DNA of 64,000 nucleotides from Companilactobacillus zhachilii (GTDB taxonomy: Bacteria; Bacillota; Bacilli; Lactobacillales; Lactobacillaceae): the NCBI RefSeq assembly GCF_003606365.2, contig NZ_CP031933.2, forward strand, positions 2,046,001 through 2,110,000. The letters are read 5' to 3'. Position 1 is the stretch's first letter. Every line of letters begins with the position of its first letter. The position numbers and the translations under genes were made by a program. The notes under the pieces are model-generated. The model was not told the DNA's origin and did not search any database. It saw only the letters and a program-made list of their open reading frames with translations. Below, one piece after another: positions 1 through 9,966 of this stretch.

Positions 1-50
1 TATAAAAAAGTTTATTTTGTAGTTAATTTTGTTTTTATAGGGGGATAAAA

Positions 51-2576
51 ATGAAGACTAGAAAAATAATTTTCAAAATCTTATTAGCGCTTTTTTCCAG
101 TTTAATAATGTTTCTCTTTCTTAGCCATGTTACTACCATCACTAAGGCAGCGGGAGGACAAGGCGACATTGAACAAGCTGAAAAAATCATGCGAAAATAC
201 GATGGCATAACTAATTGGCAAGAACAATCAACTTCTCCACCAAACCAGGTTGGAAAAATACCTATTGGCAACGGTGTTTCTCTCGGTTATACTTTTGGAT
301 CTGCACGTAACGCTACCGGTAAAGTCGTTACAGGTGGAGATAATACCATAACTAAATATTCTCAAGGCAATAATACCGGTGCGCCCACAACACCAAATGG
401 AAAAATTAATATTTTTATAGACCAAAATGGCACTTATTACGGAATATTACATCAAGGTGCCAATTCATTTATCGGCACTGGTGGAACTCCCGGAAATGCT
501 TCGGATACCTCAATTGATTTTGCTCTAGTTAATGGATCTACTAGTTCTAATGAATTTTATGATTCATATAATCTACTTAGACAGATGCCTGTGTTTGAAT
601 CCAGTTCAAGCACCAACAAAATATTCTACACAGGAACTGATTCAAACAATAAACCTGTTTATAAATTAGTCGGGTACTTTTATAAAAAGTCAGTTTATGC
701 AGAAATCGTTTTACGTCCTGACCCAACTGGAGCACCAATTGTTCGGCGTGAGTTATATGTTTACAATCCCAACACGTCAACAGCCCAGTTCCAAGTTTTT
801 TTCGGGGAAGATACAGGACTCGACCCAAGTAATAATAATACTCAAACGGTTGATAACGTCCCGATGTTTGCACTTGGAGACAATAAAGGATTATTTATGT
901 ACAGCGGTCTCTCAACCTCTCCTTCTAAACTATTTGTAACTAATAATGTTCCCGATGGATTTCAGAATTTCATGGGGAGAGTTTTAACTAATCCAACTAG
1001 TTGGGCTGTCAAAGGTACCATTCCTGGGAAAGGACAAATATCTGACCCCTCGATGCCATTTTCCACGGCACCCACAGCCTCACAAATGGGTGATATCAAT
1101 GCTAAAGCTGGTGACAATCTGCTACAAGTAATGGGAAATACTGGTCAAATGATAGATGTTGTAGATTCTAATGGCTTTCAAGATTCTGCTTACAGTTTAA
1201 GATGGCCCGCAGTTTCCTTAAGTACTGGTGAAGTAGCTCACTTCTCTTCAGCTATTGGTGCAACTGTCTCAGGTTTAGCTATTCCCTCACTTAGAATGAC
1301 ATATACGAATGCTAACCAAACAACCACTGGCTCAAATCACGTTGGAGACACCTTAAAGTTTAATGTCAAAATTAGAAATGACGGTTACAATTCTAACTGG
1401 ATAATAAGCAGAATTTTAGATAGTCTTCCAAATGGTTTGGCCATTGACACTAACACGATCAATTCATCACTTGTAAATGGAAATACCATAGATTACAACC
1501 CCAACACTGGACTTATAGATAACAGGGAATCTAATCTCACTTTCTCCGCTCAAGTCACAAACAGCGCCCCTTATTATTTAGATAGCTCTGGAAATTTGAC
1601 CAATACTGTAGCAGTCACTGGTCACAATGCCGGTCAAAATGACTCTACCACAATGAAAGATAGCGTTAAAATACCAGTTATAACACCATCTTTTAAATAT
1701 CGTTTTACAAAACTAGTAAGAAATGAAACGACAAATCCTAATGGTGATTACACTCAACAAGTAACTGCTCAAAAGGGTGACGTAATTGATTATAAAATCG
1801 ATTTTACTAGTAATGGTCAAGCCACCGTTAAATCTACTAGTATTTACGATAAATTAGATAGTAATCTGGAAGCCGTTTCGGGTAGTGCATACTGGAATGG
1901 AACTTCTGTCAGTGACCCCGACCCTACTTATCATGAATATTACTTTGCCGTTCCCGGTTCAATCAATAATAATCAAACCTATAGCTTTACCTTTAAAGCT
2001 AAAGTAACTGCTCCGAGTTCACAAGTTATATCTAACACTGCCACTTTACTAAATACCACACTTAGCAGCGGCACTACAGATTCACGTATCAACACAGAGG
2101 AACCAGCCCTCGTTAATGTTCAAGATGCTCCCCAAACAACTGCCTTTATTGAAGTTCCTTCAAAAATTGATTTTGGTAGCGTTAATAGTTTAAATCTCGA
2201 ACGGATACTTAAAAATGTCAACACAACAGGAAAATTACGGATTTCCCATGGAGATAATACTTCCTTCCAAGTAAGCGTCAGTTATGACAACAATGGTGAT
2301 AACCCTATTGCTAGTGGTGACAATAAATTAGTCCAAGATAATGGTGATACATTGTTATTCAATCAGACTAAAACAAATTCTAACGAAAATTGGCAACCAT
2401 TGAGTACCTCGCCGATACCAATCAATTCCGATGGTTTCAGTGGTTCTTACACAGATCTTGACCTGACCAAATACGTTGGTTCTCAAAAATGGAAATTACG
2501 AATTCCAGCTGACACTAAAGCTGGCCAATACAGCGGTAAGATTACTTGGACTATCGCCGATGTACCAGCATTATAG
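51..2576 (+). CDS. WxL-domain cell-surface protein (paralog 1)
   Basis: Predicted secreted surface protein of 841 residues. A signal peptide is visible: basic start MKTRK, a hydrophobic core at about residues 6-30, and an Ala-rich cleavage site near residue 33 (TKAAGG). A long N-terminal region of unknown fold (about 40-410) is followed by two DUF11-like Ig modules (about 415-540 and 550-690), each ending in an SNTATL/TNTVAV-type strand. The C-terminal ~150 residues end in WKLRIPA...ITWTIADVP, the WxL motif that in this family attaches non-covalently to peptidoglycan. No LPXTG anchor is seen. The start follows a strong AGGGGGA ribosome site. It is paralogous over its full length to the next gene. 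The ligand or role (adhesion, surface complex) cannot be read from the sequence. Confidence 0.85.
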   Translation: MKTRKIIFKILLALFSSLIMFLFLSHVTTITKAAGGQGDIEQAEKIMRKYDGITNWQEQSTSPPNQVGKIPIGNGVSLGYTFGSARNATGKVVTGGDNTITKYSQGNNTGAPTTPNGKINIFIDQNGTYYGILHQGANSFIGTGGTPGNASDTSIDFALVNGSTSSNEFYDSYNLLRQMPVFESSSSTNKIFYTGTDSNNKPVYKLVGYFYKKSVYAEIVLRPDPTGAPIVRRELYVYNPNTSTAQFQVFFGEDTGLDPSNNNTQTVDNVPMFALGDNKGLFMYSGLSTSPSKLFVTNNVPDGFQNFMGRVLTNPTSWAVKGTIPGKGQISDPSMPFSTAPTASQMGDINAKAGDNLLQVMGNTGQMIDVVDSNGFQDSAYSLRWPAVSLSTGEVAHFSSAIGATVSGLAIPSLRMTYTNANQTTTGSNHVGDTLKFNVKIRNDGYNSNWIISRILDSLPNGLAIDTNTINSSLVNGNTIDYNPNTGLIDNRESNLTFSAQVTNSAPYYLDSSGNLTNTVAVTGHNAGQNDSTTMKDSVKIPVITPSFKYRFTKLVRNETTNPNGDYTQQVTAQKGDVIDYKIDFTSNGQATVKSTSIYDKLDSNLEAVSGSAYWNGTSVSDPDPTYHEYYFAVPGSINNNQTYSFTFKAKVTAPSSQVISNTATLLNTTLSSGTTDSRINTEEPALVNVQDAPQTTAFIEVPSKIDFGSVNSLNLERILKNVNTTGKLRISHGDNTSFQVSVSYDNNGDNPIASGDNKLVQDNGDTLLFNQTKTNSNENWQPLSTSPIPINSDGFSGSYTDLDLTKYVGSQKWKLRIPADTKAGQYSGKITWTIADVPAL

Positions 2577-2591
2577 ATTTTAAATACCAAT

Positions 2592-2650
2592 AAAAAGTGA
2601 CATACAGAAAATTTATCTAATAAAGATATTTCTTGTATGTCACTTTTTTA
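2592..2650 (+). terminator. Rho-independent terminator after WxL paralog 1
   Basis: Arms AAAAAGTGACATACA and TGTATGTCACTTTTTT pair perfectly around a 29-nt loop, starting 16 bases after the stop codon. It separates the two WxL genes into separate transcription units and may work in both directions. Confidence 0.8.
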
Positions 2651-2760
2651 ATTATAAATATATAAGATTCATCAAAAATTAATTATGCGATAAACAATCA
2701 TTATAATTATTATGTCTTATAATAATCCCAGAAGGTTTTCTTATTGTCGAGGGGGATAAA

Positions 2761-5232
2761 ATGAGAAAATTCAAATTAATAATAAAGATATCATTAATGT
2801 TACTAACAATTTTCACAATATTTCTAAAAATTCAAACGACAGAGGTAAAAGCAGTATCAACTAGTGATCTTTATGATGCAGCTTCAGTTCTTTCCAGATA
2901 CGACGGCATTAGGTGGACCCAACAAACCAACATGCCTCCTAATCAAGTCGGTGAGATTCCATTGAATGATAATGTCTCACTTGGATATACCTTTGGAGCT
3001 GCTCGTGACAAAAACGGTAATGTAGTAACTGGCGGTGACACTACAATTACTAAAGCCAGTACAACGGGTACTGAGAATGGTGCTCCAATTATCAAGAATT
3101 CAAAAGTTAATGTTTTCATTGATAATAATGGTACTTACTACGGTGTTATTCACCAAGGTGCTAATTCTTATATTGGCAGTGATCCAGGAAATGCTTCTAA
3201 TACATCCATTGATTTTGCTCTTTTAACGGGATCCGCCAATCCCGGTACCACCTTTACCAGTTCCATGAACCTATTAGTACAATCGGCTTCGCTTGATTCA
3301 TCAAGTAACGCCACTAAACTATTTTATACTGGTACAAGTAATGGCCACTTAGCACTTCGACTAGTCGGTTATAATGCAAAAATTCATAGTTTCTACGAAA
3401 TTCTTCTGCGTGCTGCTCCTCATGGAGACCCCATCGTTCAACGTGAATTATATGTTTATAATCCTGAATCAAGTAGTGTTCAGTTCCAGACTTTCTTTGG
3501 CGAAGACACTGGCTTAACTTCATTGAATAGTGGTACTGACGTTGATAATGTTCCAATGAAAGCCATAGGTGGTGGAAAGGGACTATACATTGAAAGTGGT
3601 AGTAAAGACTTTGCAAGTCCAGCTTCAAAACTATACATTACTAATGAAATTGCTGACGGCTTCAAAGACTTTATGGGACGTGTCCTCACCCCTTCTGATT
3701 GGTCAGTTAAAGGGAAACAAGGATACGGAAGCAGTTCCGATATTGTCAGTCCAAAGTTAACTTGGGGAGACTCTGATAAAATTGGTAATCAGGGTGATAC
3801 AGCCGATGCAGCTGGAACTGACCTTCTACAAATGCCAAATTACAAAGTTGTTGACAAAAATGATAAGCAAGATACAGCTTATATACTTAGATGGCCTGAA
3901 TCTACCGTCCCAGCTGGGGGCGTGGCTCACTTTGGTTCTAATATTGGAGCCATGCTATCTGGCTTAGCTGTCCCTCTTCTTTCACAAAGCTATAAGAATA
4001 TCACTAACACAAACGGAACAAACAATGTTGGTGATAACTTACAATTTACCTTCACTCTAAAGAATACCGGGTATAATTCAAGCTGGATTATTGATAAAAT
4101 CCTAGATAGTTTTCCTAAAGGATTAAAAATCACATCTTCCGTAATCAATAACAGTAATAATACAATTGACGGAGCACCAAGTAGTTCTGCTGTCAAAGAC
4201 GGAACTTCAGATGTACTTACGGTCGATGCCACAATTACTAATGAAGCACCTTTAAACAATGATGGTAACTTAGTCAATACCGTTACTTATACTGGACATA
4301 CCTCAGGAAAAAGCGACACGCAATCCATTTCATCAAGCATTAAAATTCCTGTCAAAATACCAAACTTTAATTATAGTTTCCAAAATTACGTCAAAAATGA
4401 AACAACCAATGCAGATGGCGATTATGCAAGTAAAGTAACTGCTCATAAAGATGACGTTATTGATTACAAAGTCGATTTCAACAGTACTGGTTCAGACTCT
4501 CTAAAGGATTCTTATTTTTATGATGTCATTCCCGACGGTTTGGAAATAGTTCCTAATAGCTTTGCCTTGAATGGTACATCTATAACAAATAGTGAATCTG
4601 GCAATAAACTAGGCTTTATGACTGGATCACTTAACAACAATACGGACAATATCATCACATTCAAAGCTAAGGTCACTAGTCCAACAGCACTCACCGCTTC
4701 TAATACAGCCCAACTGACACATATAACTACTAGTCAGAAAGAAAATGTATCAACCATAAATGCCGAAGAACCGGCTATCGTCGATATTCAAGCTGTGGCT
4801 GCTGCTACCGCTTTTAAAGAAGTCCCATCTAACATTGATTTCGGTTCTATCAATAGTGTTAATTTAGAAAAGCTATTGCTTAACAAGAGTACAACTGGTA
4901 AATTACTCGTTTCACATGGTAGCGCAACACCGTTTGATGTAGATGTTAGTTATGATAATAATGGTAGCAATTCGATTGAAAGTAATGGCAAGAAATTGAT
5001 TCAGGATGATGGCGATTCCTTGTTATTCAATCAAGCTGATACCAATACTTGGGCATCTCTTTCATCTGCAGAAACACCGATTAAAACTGACGGTTTTAAC
5101 GGCTCCTATGATAATCTTGATTTAACTAAGTACGTTGGTTCTGAAAAGTGGAAGTTACGTGTTCCCGCTGCAACTGAAGCTGGAGAATATAACGGTCAAA
5201 TAACCTGGGCCATTGCGGATACACCTCAGTAA
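2761..5232 (+). CDS. WxL-domain cell-surface protein (paralog 2)
   Basis: Predicted 823-residue secreted surface protein, a full-length paralog of the gene just upstream. It has the same plan: signal peptide (MRKFKLIIKIS..., cleavage near VKA), a large N-terminal region, two DUF11-like modules with TNTVTYTGHTSG and SNTAQL strands, and a C-terminal WxL domain with WKLRVPA...ITWAIADTP. In the last motif TWAI replaces the TWTI of paralog 1. The conserved block GTYYGV(I/L)HQGANS(Y/F)IG near residue 125 is shared by both. The gene starts 4 bases after a GAGGGGGA ribosome site and has its own terminator, so it is probably expressed independently. The tandem arrangement suggests local duplication followed by divergence. 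Confidence 0.85.
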   Translation: MRKFKLIIKISLMLLTIFTIFLKIQTTEVKAVSTSDLYDAASVLSRYDGIRWTQQTNMPPNQVGEIPLNDNVSLGYTFGAARDKNGNVVTGGDTTITKASTTGTENGAPIIKNSKVNVFIDNNGTYYGVIHQGANSYIGSDPGNASNTSIDFALLTGSANPGTTFTSSMNLLVQSASLDSSSNATKLFYTGTSNGHLALRLVGYNAKIHSFYEILLRAAPHGDPIVQRELYVYNPESSSVQFQTFFGEDTGLTSLNSGTDVDNVPMKAIGGGKGLYIESGSKDFASPASKLYITNEIADGFKDFMGRVLTPSDWSVKGKQGYGSSSDIVSPKLTWGDSDKIGNQGDTADAAGTDLLQMPNYKVVDKNDKQDTAYILRWPESTVPAGGVAHFGSNIGAMLSGLAVPLLSQSYKNITNTNGTNNVGDNLQFTFTLKNTGYNSSWIIDKILDSFPKGLKITSSVINNSNNTIDGAPSSSAVKDGTSDVLTVDATITNEAPLNNDGNLVNTVTYTGHTSGKSDTQSISSSIKIPVKIPNFNYSFQNYVKNETTNADGDYASKVTAHKDDVIDYKVDFNSTGSDSLKDSYFYDVIPDGLEIVPNSFALNGTSITNSESGNKLGFMTGSLNNNTDNIITFKAKVTSPTALTASNTAQLTHITTSQKENVSTINAEEPAIVDIQAVAAATAFKEVPSNIDFGSINSVNLEKLLLNKSTTGKLLVSHGSATPFDVDVSYDNNGSNSIESNGKKLIQDDGDSLLFNQADTNTWASLSSAETPIKTDGFNGSYDNLDLTKYVGSEKWKLRVPAATEAGEYNGQITWAIADTPQ

Positions 5233-5242
5233 ATAAATATTA

Positions 5243-5284
5243 AAAAAAATGGAACCGATAATCTGATTATTGGTTCCATTTTTA
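5243..5284 (+). terminator. Terminator after WxL paralog 2
   Basis: Hairpin AATGGAACCGATAATC/GATTATTGGTTCCATT followed by TTTT, starting 11 bases after the stop codon. Confidence 0.85.
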
Positions 5285-5415
5285 ATGTCATTAATTTCAA
5301 ATAAAAAAGTGTTAGAAAATGAAACATTATTTTATTGGTAGTATTAATCTTTTCTCCAAAGGCGTGACTATAATAAACCATCAATGCCAGTACAGTTGAA
5401 CAACAATAAATAAAT

Positions 5416-5460
5416 ATTCGATAAAGTATTTGTGAATTGTTGAGCAAATATTTTATCGAT
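5416..5460. promoter_or_regulatory. 17-bp inverted repeat upstream of a small-gene pair
   Basis: ATTCGATAAAGTATTTG and CAAATATTTTATCGAT are near-perfect inverted repeats separated by 12 bases. The dyad lies 80-125 bases before the next start codon. A weak promoter can be drawn across its right arm (TTGAGC at about 5440, 17-base spacer, TAGACT). No run of T follows, so it looks more like an operator or mRNA leader structure than a terminator. No known regulator site was recognised. The rest of the gap between 5285 and 5539 shows nothing else. Confidence 0.4.
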
Positions 5461-5539
5461 GGTAGACTGTAACTGGGTATTCTTTTACACATACACGATT
5501 CTAATTAAAACAGTTATCACAAAACTCTGGAGGTTAGCT

Positions 5540-5728
5540 ATGAAGACTTACAATAAGAATAAAATGAATCCTATTTTTTCTTTCTCATTTGCTATTCCCT
5601 TAATAAGCTTGAACACTATGGCAATACATATGAACCGTGAACCATTAAATATTAATGAACAGATGAAAAATGACATTAAAATTATTAACTCAGAATTCTA
5701 TCAAGCACAAGTGGTTCTAGACATATGA
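5540..5728 (+). CDS. Small hydrophobic N-terminus protein, unknown
   Basis: A 62-residue protein starting at an ATG that follows CTGGAGG at good spacing; the open frame extends upstream but without a ribosome site. After a basic start (MKTYNKNK) comes a hydrophobic stretch (about residues 12-30), then a polar tail rich in N, E and K. This could be a signal peptide or a single membrane anchor with an exported tail. No double-glycine leader and no family were recognised. The stop codon overlaps the next start as ATGA, so the two are probably translated together. The upstream dyad suggests regulation. Confidence 0.5.
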   Translation: MKTYNKNKMNPIFSFSFAIPLISLNTMAIHMNREPLNINEQMKNDIKIINSEFYQAQVVLDI

Positions 5729-5898
5729 AAAAAGGAACTATATATTTATTAACTTTTTTTATTACATTTTTAAGTACATTCATTTGGTTTACAATAAAGA
5801 ACAATCCAGTAACGTCAAGACTCTTAAATAGCTTGGGGATTTCATTATTAGCAGTTTTTTTATTCGGAATAATTAATTTCTATAACAAAAGAAAATAA
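5725..5898 (+). CDS. Small two-helix membrane protein, unknown
   Basis: A 57-residue protein whose ATG overlaps the stop of the preceding small gene (ATGA), implying translational coupling. It has two hydrophobic segments (about residues 5-23 and 37-52), joined by the polar stretch KNNPVTSRLLN and ended by the basic tail NKRK, as expected for a small two-pass membrane protein. No family was recognised. It could be an immunity-like or accessory partner of the upstream small protein, but that is speculation. A terminator follows at once. Confidence 0.5.
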   Translation: MKKGTIYLLTFFITFLSTFIWFTIKNNPVTSRLLNSLGISLLAVFLFGIINFYNKRK

Positions 5899-5944
5899 CC
5901 GTTACAAGAAATCGGAAAGGATTTCTCTATGACGGTTATTTTTG
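5896..5944 (+). terminator. Terminator-like hairpin after the small-gene pair
   Basis: TAACCGT and ACGGTTA arms, with an inner GAAATC/GATTTC pairing, are followed by TTTTTG. The hairpin overlaps the TAA stop of the 57-residue gene. Confidence 0.65.
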
Positions 5945-6095
5945 TTCATAATGTTTACCTTGACATTTTTTATATAACAAATCTTACCCAAATAAATGAA
6001 GTCAGATATCATGAAAATATAAAAATTAACTAATAACTAACTTTAAAACCGTTTGCATCACAAGAGCTACTATTCAAAATTACCAGTTATAAAAC

Positions 6096-6659
6096 CTAAT
6101 TTTCTTGTTTAACAATCTCTGCTGGAATATCAGCTTCCGAACAAATCACAGCAATCACATACTCAATTGTTTCTGAATCATCCCAATCGGCTGATAAGTC
6201 CAACTCAACTTCCCGACCATCGTTTAATTTCAATTCCAAATAATATGGTGTTGGCAAGTGAAACATAATCTTCTTAGGGGCACTAAACGAGCCTCCTAAG
6301 ATGTTTGCGGGTGCGTTCATGTCTTTACCCACCACAACTGTTAAACTCTTAATATCGGCAAATTTGAAGGCAAATTGGCTTTCACTGAAAGGCAGCATAA
6401 CTGACTGAAGTCTGGTACTTAAATTTTGATAATTATAACTTCTAATTCCTTCATCGTTAACTTCCCAATAGCCATAAAAGTCGGTCATTGAACGTGCATA
6501 AAGCAATGCCACAATAACCAGACCTGTAATCCCTAAAATAATCGCTAACAAAATAACTTTGGTAAATATATATACTAATATGCCAACAACCAATCCGGCC
6601 ACTAGACTCACTGTCATGGGCACATAATTGATCTTACGACCGAATTCAATCTTATCCAT
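6096..6659 (-). CDS. Membrane protein with PH-like cytoplasmic domain (paralog 1)
   Basis: A 187-residue protein from ATG 6659 (MDKIEFGRK); an upstream TTG in frame is also possible. Two adjacent transmembrane helices (about residues 14-34 and 36-56) are followed by a soluble, mostly beta region resembling bacterial PH/YcxB-like domains: FYGYWEVNDEGI...RLQSVMLPF...YYLELKLNDGREVELDL. A paralog of 172 residues lies at 59.8-60.3 kb and shares the YG.W motif, the R(L/I)Q(S/A) segment and the final strand plus helix. This copy carries an extra ~25-residue insertion (NAPANILGGSF...). Function unknown. Confidence 0.6.
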   Translation of the reverse strand: MDKIEFGRKINYVPMTVSLVAGLVVGILVYIFTKVILLAIILGITGLVIVALLYARSMTDFYGYWEVNDEGIRSYNYQNLSTRLQSVMLPFSESQFAFKFADIKSLTVVVGKDMNAPANILGGSFSAPKKIMFHLPTPYYLELKLNDGREVELDLSADWDDSETIEYVIAVICSEADIPAEIVKQEN

Positions 6660-6787
6660 ATTGACTCTCTCTTCTATTTTCTTATTCGACAATAATTCAT
6701 TTTATACTTTTCAAGGACTGATAGGAAATTTTAGTTCTGATTTCAGATGACAAATTACAACGACTACGCGTGGTGCTAGTTAAATAT

Positions 6788-6963
6788 GTCACCTCCAAGA
6801 GCAAGAAATTAGGTCGCTATGGGGATCGATAAAAGCCAAGGACTTTTGTCTCGATTTTGAACCTCGCACAAATCGCGAGTTTCAAAAGCCGTCCCGTGGT
6901 GTAAGCACTAAAGAGCTAACGCCACCTGCACAGCGACCTAATTTCTTGCTCTTTCCGGCTAGT
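6788..6963 (+). repeat. Cloverleaf intergenic element, copy 1
   Basis: Member of a repeated intergenic family. Reading + (GTCACCTCC start, CCGGCTAG end), the closing stem pairs 6799-6818 perfectly with 6932-6951. Side arms: AAAG/CTTT around CCAAGGA; TTTTGAACCTCGC with GCGAGTTTCAAAA; and GTGG...GCCAC. The outer flank at 6765 (ACGCGTGGTGCTAGTTAAA) is shared with copy 2 and with the remnant at 44.1 kb. GCTAGTT occurs at both edges and could be a target duplication or part of the ends. The element lies between the groEL terminator and the start of the PH-like gene; this accounts for most of the 440-base gap. Confidence 0.85.
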
Positions 6964-7067
6964 TCATTGTTTATTTTTGAATTAATATTAAATAACTTTA
7001 AGTATCATTTTGACATCAATAATTAGAATTATCGGATTAAGTACAGTTAGAATAACTAAGACAAAAA

Positions 7068-7101
7068 AAAGCGTTGATAGAAATTAATCTACCAACGCTT
7101 T
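7068..7101 (-). terminator. groESL operon terminator
   Basis: AAAGCGTTGATAG pairs with CTACCAACGCTTT. Read on the minus strand it lies about 30 bases after the groEL stop and is followed by a T run. Confidence 0.85.
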
Positions 7102-7132
7102 GAATTTATCGTAATTTAGATTGATGCAAAAA

Positions 7133-8770
<1,638 letters not shown>

Positions 8771-8821
8771 TCACACTCCATAATTTAAAATAAATTTTTC
8801 TTGTTTAAGTTTTAATTTTAA

Positions 8822-9106
8822 TTAGTCAACGATTGCCATGACATCTTTTTCATGAAGGATTAAATATTCATTGTCTTCGTACTTAACTGTTGAGCCTGCA
8901 TATTTATCAAAAAGAATCTTGTCACCCTTTTTAATACTCATAGGTAATTTAGTACCATTATCAGCAACTAGACCGTCACCTACGGCAACAACTTCGGCTG
9001 TTTGGGGCTTTTCCTTAGCGTTGTTTGCTAAAACAATGCCACCAACTGTCTTTTCTTCTTCTTTATCGACTGTTACAATGACTCTATCTCCAAGTGGTTT
9101 TAACAA
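8822..9106 (-). CDS. groES: Co-chaperonin GroES (Hsp10)
   Basis: Heptameric lid of the GroEL folding chamber. It is 94 residues, the standard size. The start MLKPLGDRV, the mobile-loop region [12 protein letters not shown] and the conserved end [13 protein letters not shown] are all present. It is the first gene of groESL, preceded by a TGGAGG ribosome site and the CIRCE operator at 9152-9178. Confidence 0.98.
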   Translation of the reverse strand: MLKPLGDRVIVTVDKEEEKTVGGIVLANNAKEKPQTAEVVAVGDGLVADNGTKLPMSIKKGDKILFDKYAGSTVKYEDNEYLILHEKDVMAIVD

Positions 9107-9151
9107 TTTAAATACCTCCAGTAATATTAATTCAATGTTTTTGTAAGTCTT

Positions 9152-9178
9152 TTAGCACTCAACTATCTCTTGTGCTAA
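9152..9178 (-). promoter_or_regulatory. CIRCE operator (HrcA binding site) of groESL
   Basis: TTAGCACTC, a 9-base spacer, then TTGTGCTAA. This matches the CIRCE consensus (TTAGCACTC-N9-GAGTGCTAA) with two changes at the spacer edge of one arm. It lies 46 bases before the groES start. Heat-shock repression by HrcA is expected; hrcA is not in this window. Confidence 0.92.
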
Positions 9179-9189
9179 TCACAAGTTTT

Positions 9190-9217
9190 ATATTAACATT
9201 ATATTGTGAAGTTGCAA
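9190..9217 (-). promoter_or_regulatory. Candidate groESL promoter
   Basis: On the minus strand: TTGCAA, a 16-base spacer, TAATAT, placing the transcription start just upstream of CIRCE, as is usual for class I heat-shock genes. Confidence 0.55.
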
Positions 9218-9248
9218 GTATTTACCTTTAAAAAATATGGGGGAAATT

Positions 9249-9875
9249 ATGTCTTATCGAACAAATCAGTTTTTCACATTATTGGCCTATATCCTGTTAT
9301 TATCATTAGGTTCCATCCTAACGATGTTCTCTATCACAGGCTCAGCCTACTTTATAACCGTTACGATTGCTGCATTGATTGTAACCGGTCTAATGATTTA
9401 TTTAGTCAAACAGAGTGGTCCATTGGAATTTGAAAAAAGCTCAGACTTAAATCATGATTTGCAATGGATTATTTTAGGAACAGTTGGGGCACTAGTCGTT
9501 CAATTTGGAATCGGCTTTGCAGATAAATTACTTTTCCACGCTAGTACCGATTCTCAAAACACACTCAGTTTGTTACTAATGGTCAAAGAATATCCATACT
9601 ATTTCATCTACGTGATGATTGCGGCTCCAATCATGGAAGAAATTATTTTTAGACGTGTCTTTTTTGCCAATTTGATTAAGCCAACTAACATTTATATTGC
9701 TGCAATTATTTCAGCACTCTTGTTTGCTTTTATGCATCAAGATACCAGATTTTTAGTTTACGTATTTATGGGCCTTTGGTTCTCATTCGTTTACTACAAG
9801 TCAGAAAATATTTACGTCAGCGCCGGCAGTCACATTCTGATGAATGCCATTGTATTGACGTTAGGAATCATATAG
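9249..9875 (+). CDS. CPBP-family intramembrane glutamic endopeptidase
   Basis: Membrane protease of the CPBP (Abi/CAAX-processing-like) family, 208 residues from ATG 9249. That start follows GGGGGAA at normal spacing; an earlier in-frame ATG at 9237 lacks a ribosome site. About six transmembrane segments are visible. The catalytic signatures are present: EEIIFRRVFF (motif 1, paired Glu plus Arg), FAFMHQ (motif 2 His) and SHILMNAI (motif 3). In lactobacilli such proteins are often linked to bacteriocin self-immunity or protein maturation, but no bacteriocin gene is adjacent. It is transcribed divergently from groESL. Confidence 0.85.
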   Translation: MSYRTNQFFTLLAYILLLSLGSILTMFSITGSAYFITVTIAALIVTGLMIYLVKQSGPLEFEKSSDLNHDLQWIILGTVGALVVQFGIGFADKLLFHASTDSQNTLSLLLMVKEYPYYFIYVMIAAPIMEEIIFRRVFFANLIKPTNIYIAAIISALLFAFMHQDTRFLVYVFMGLWFSFVYYKSENIYVSAGSHILMNAIVLTLGII

Positions 9876-9892
9876 TAATTTCCATATGCATA

Positions 9893-9926
9893 AAAAATAG
9901 CCTACCATTTTTCGGTAGGCTATTTC
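9893..9926 (+). terminator. Terminator after the CPBP gene
   Basis: AAATAGCCTACC/GGTAGGCTATTT hairpin with loop ATTTTTC. It may serve both this gene and the convergent symporter gene. Confidence 0.8.
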
Positions 9927-9966
9927 TGTGTGTTTAAATCGTTTTTGACTACATGGAGTGTCTTTA

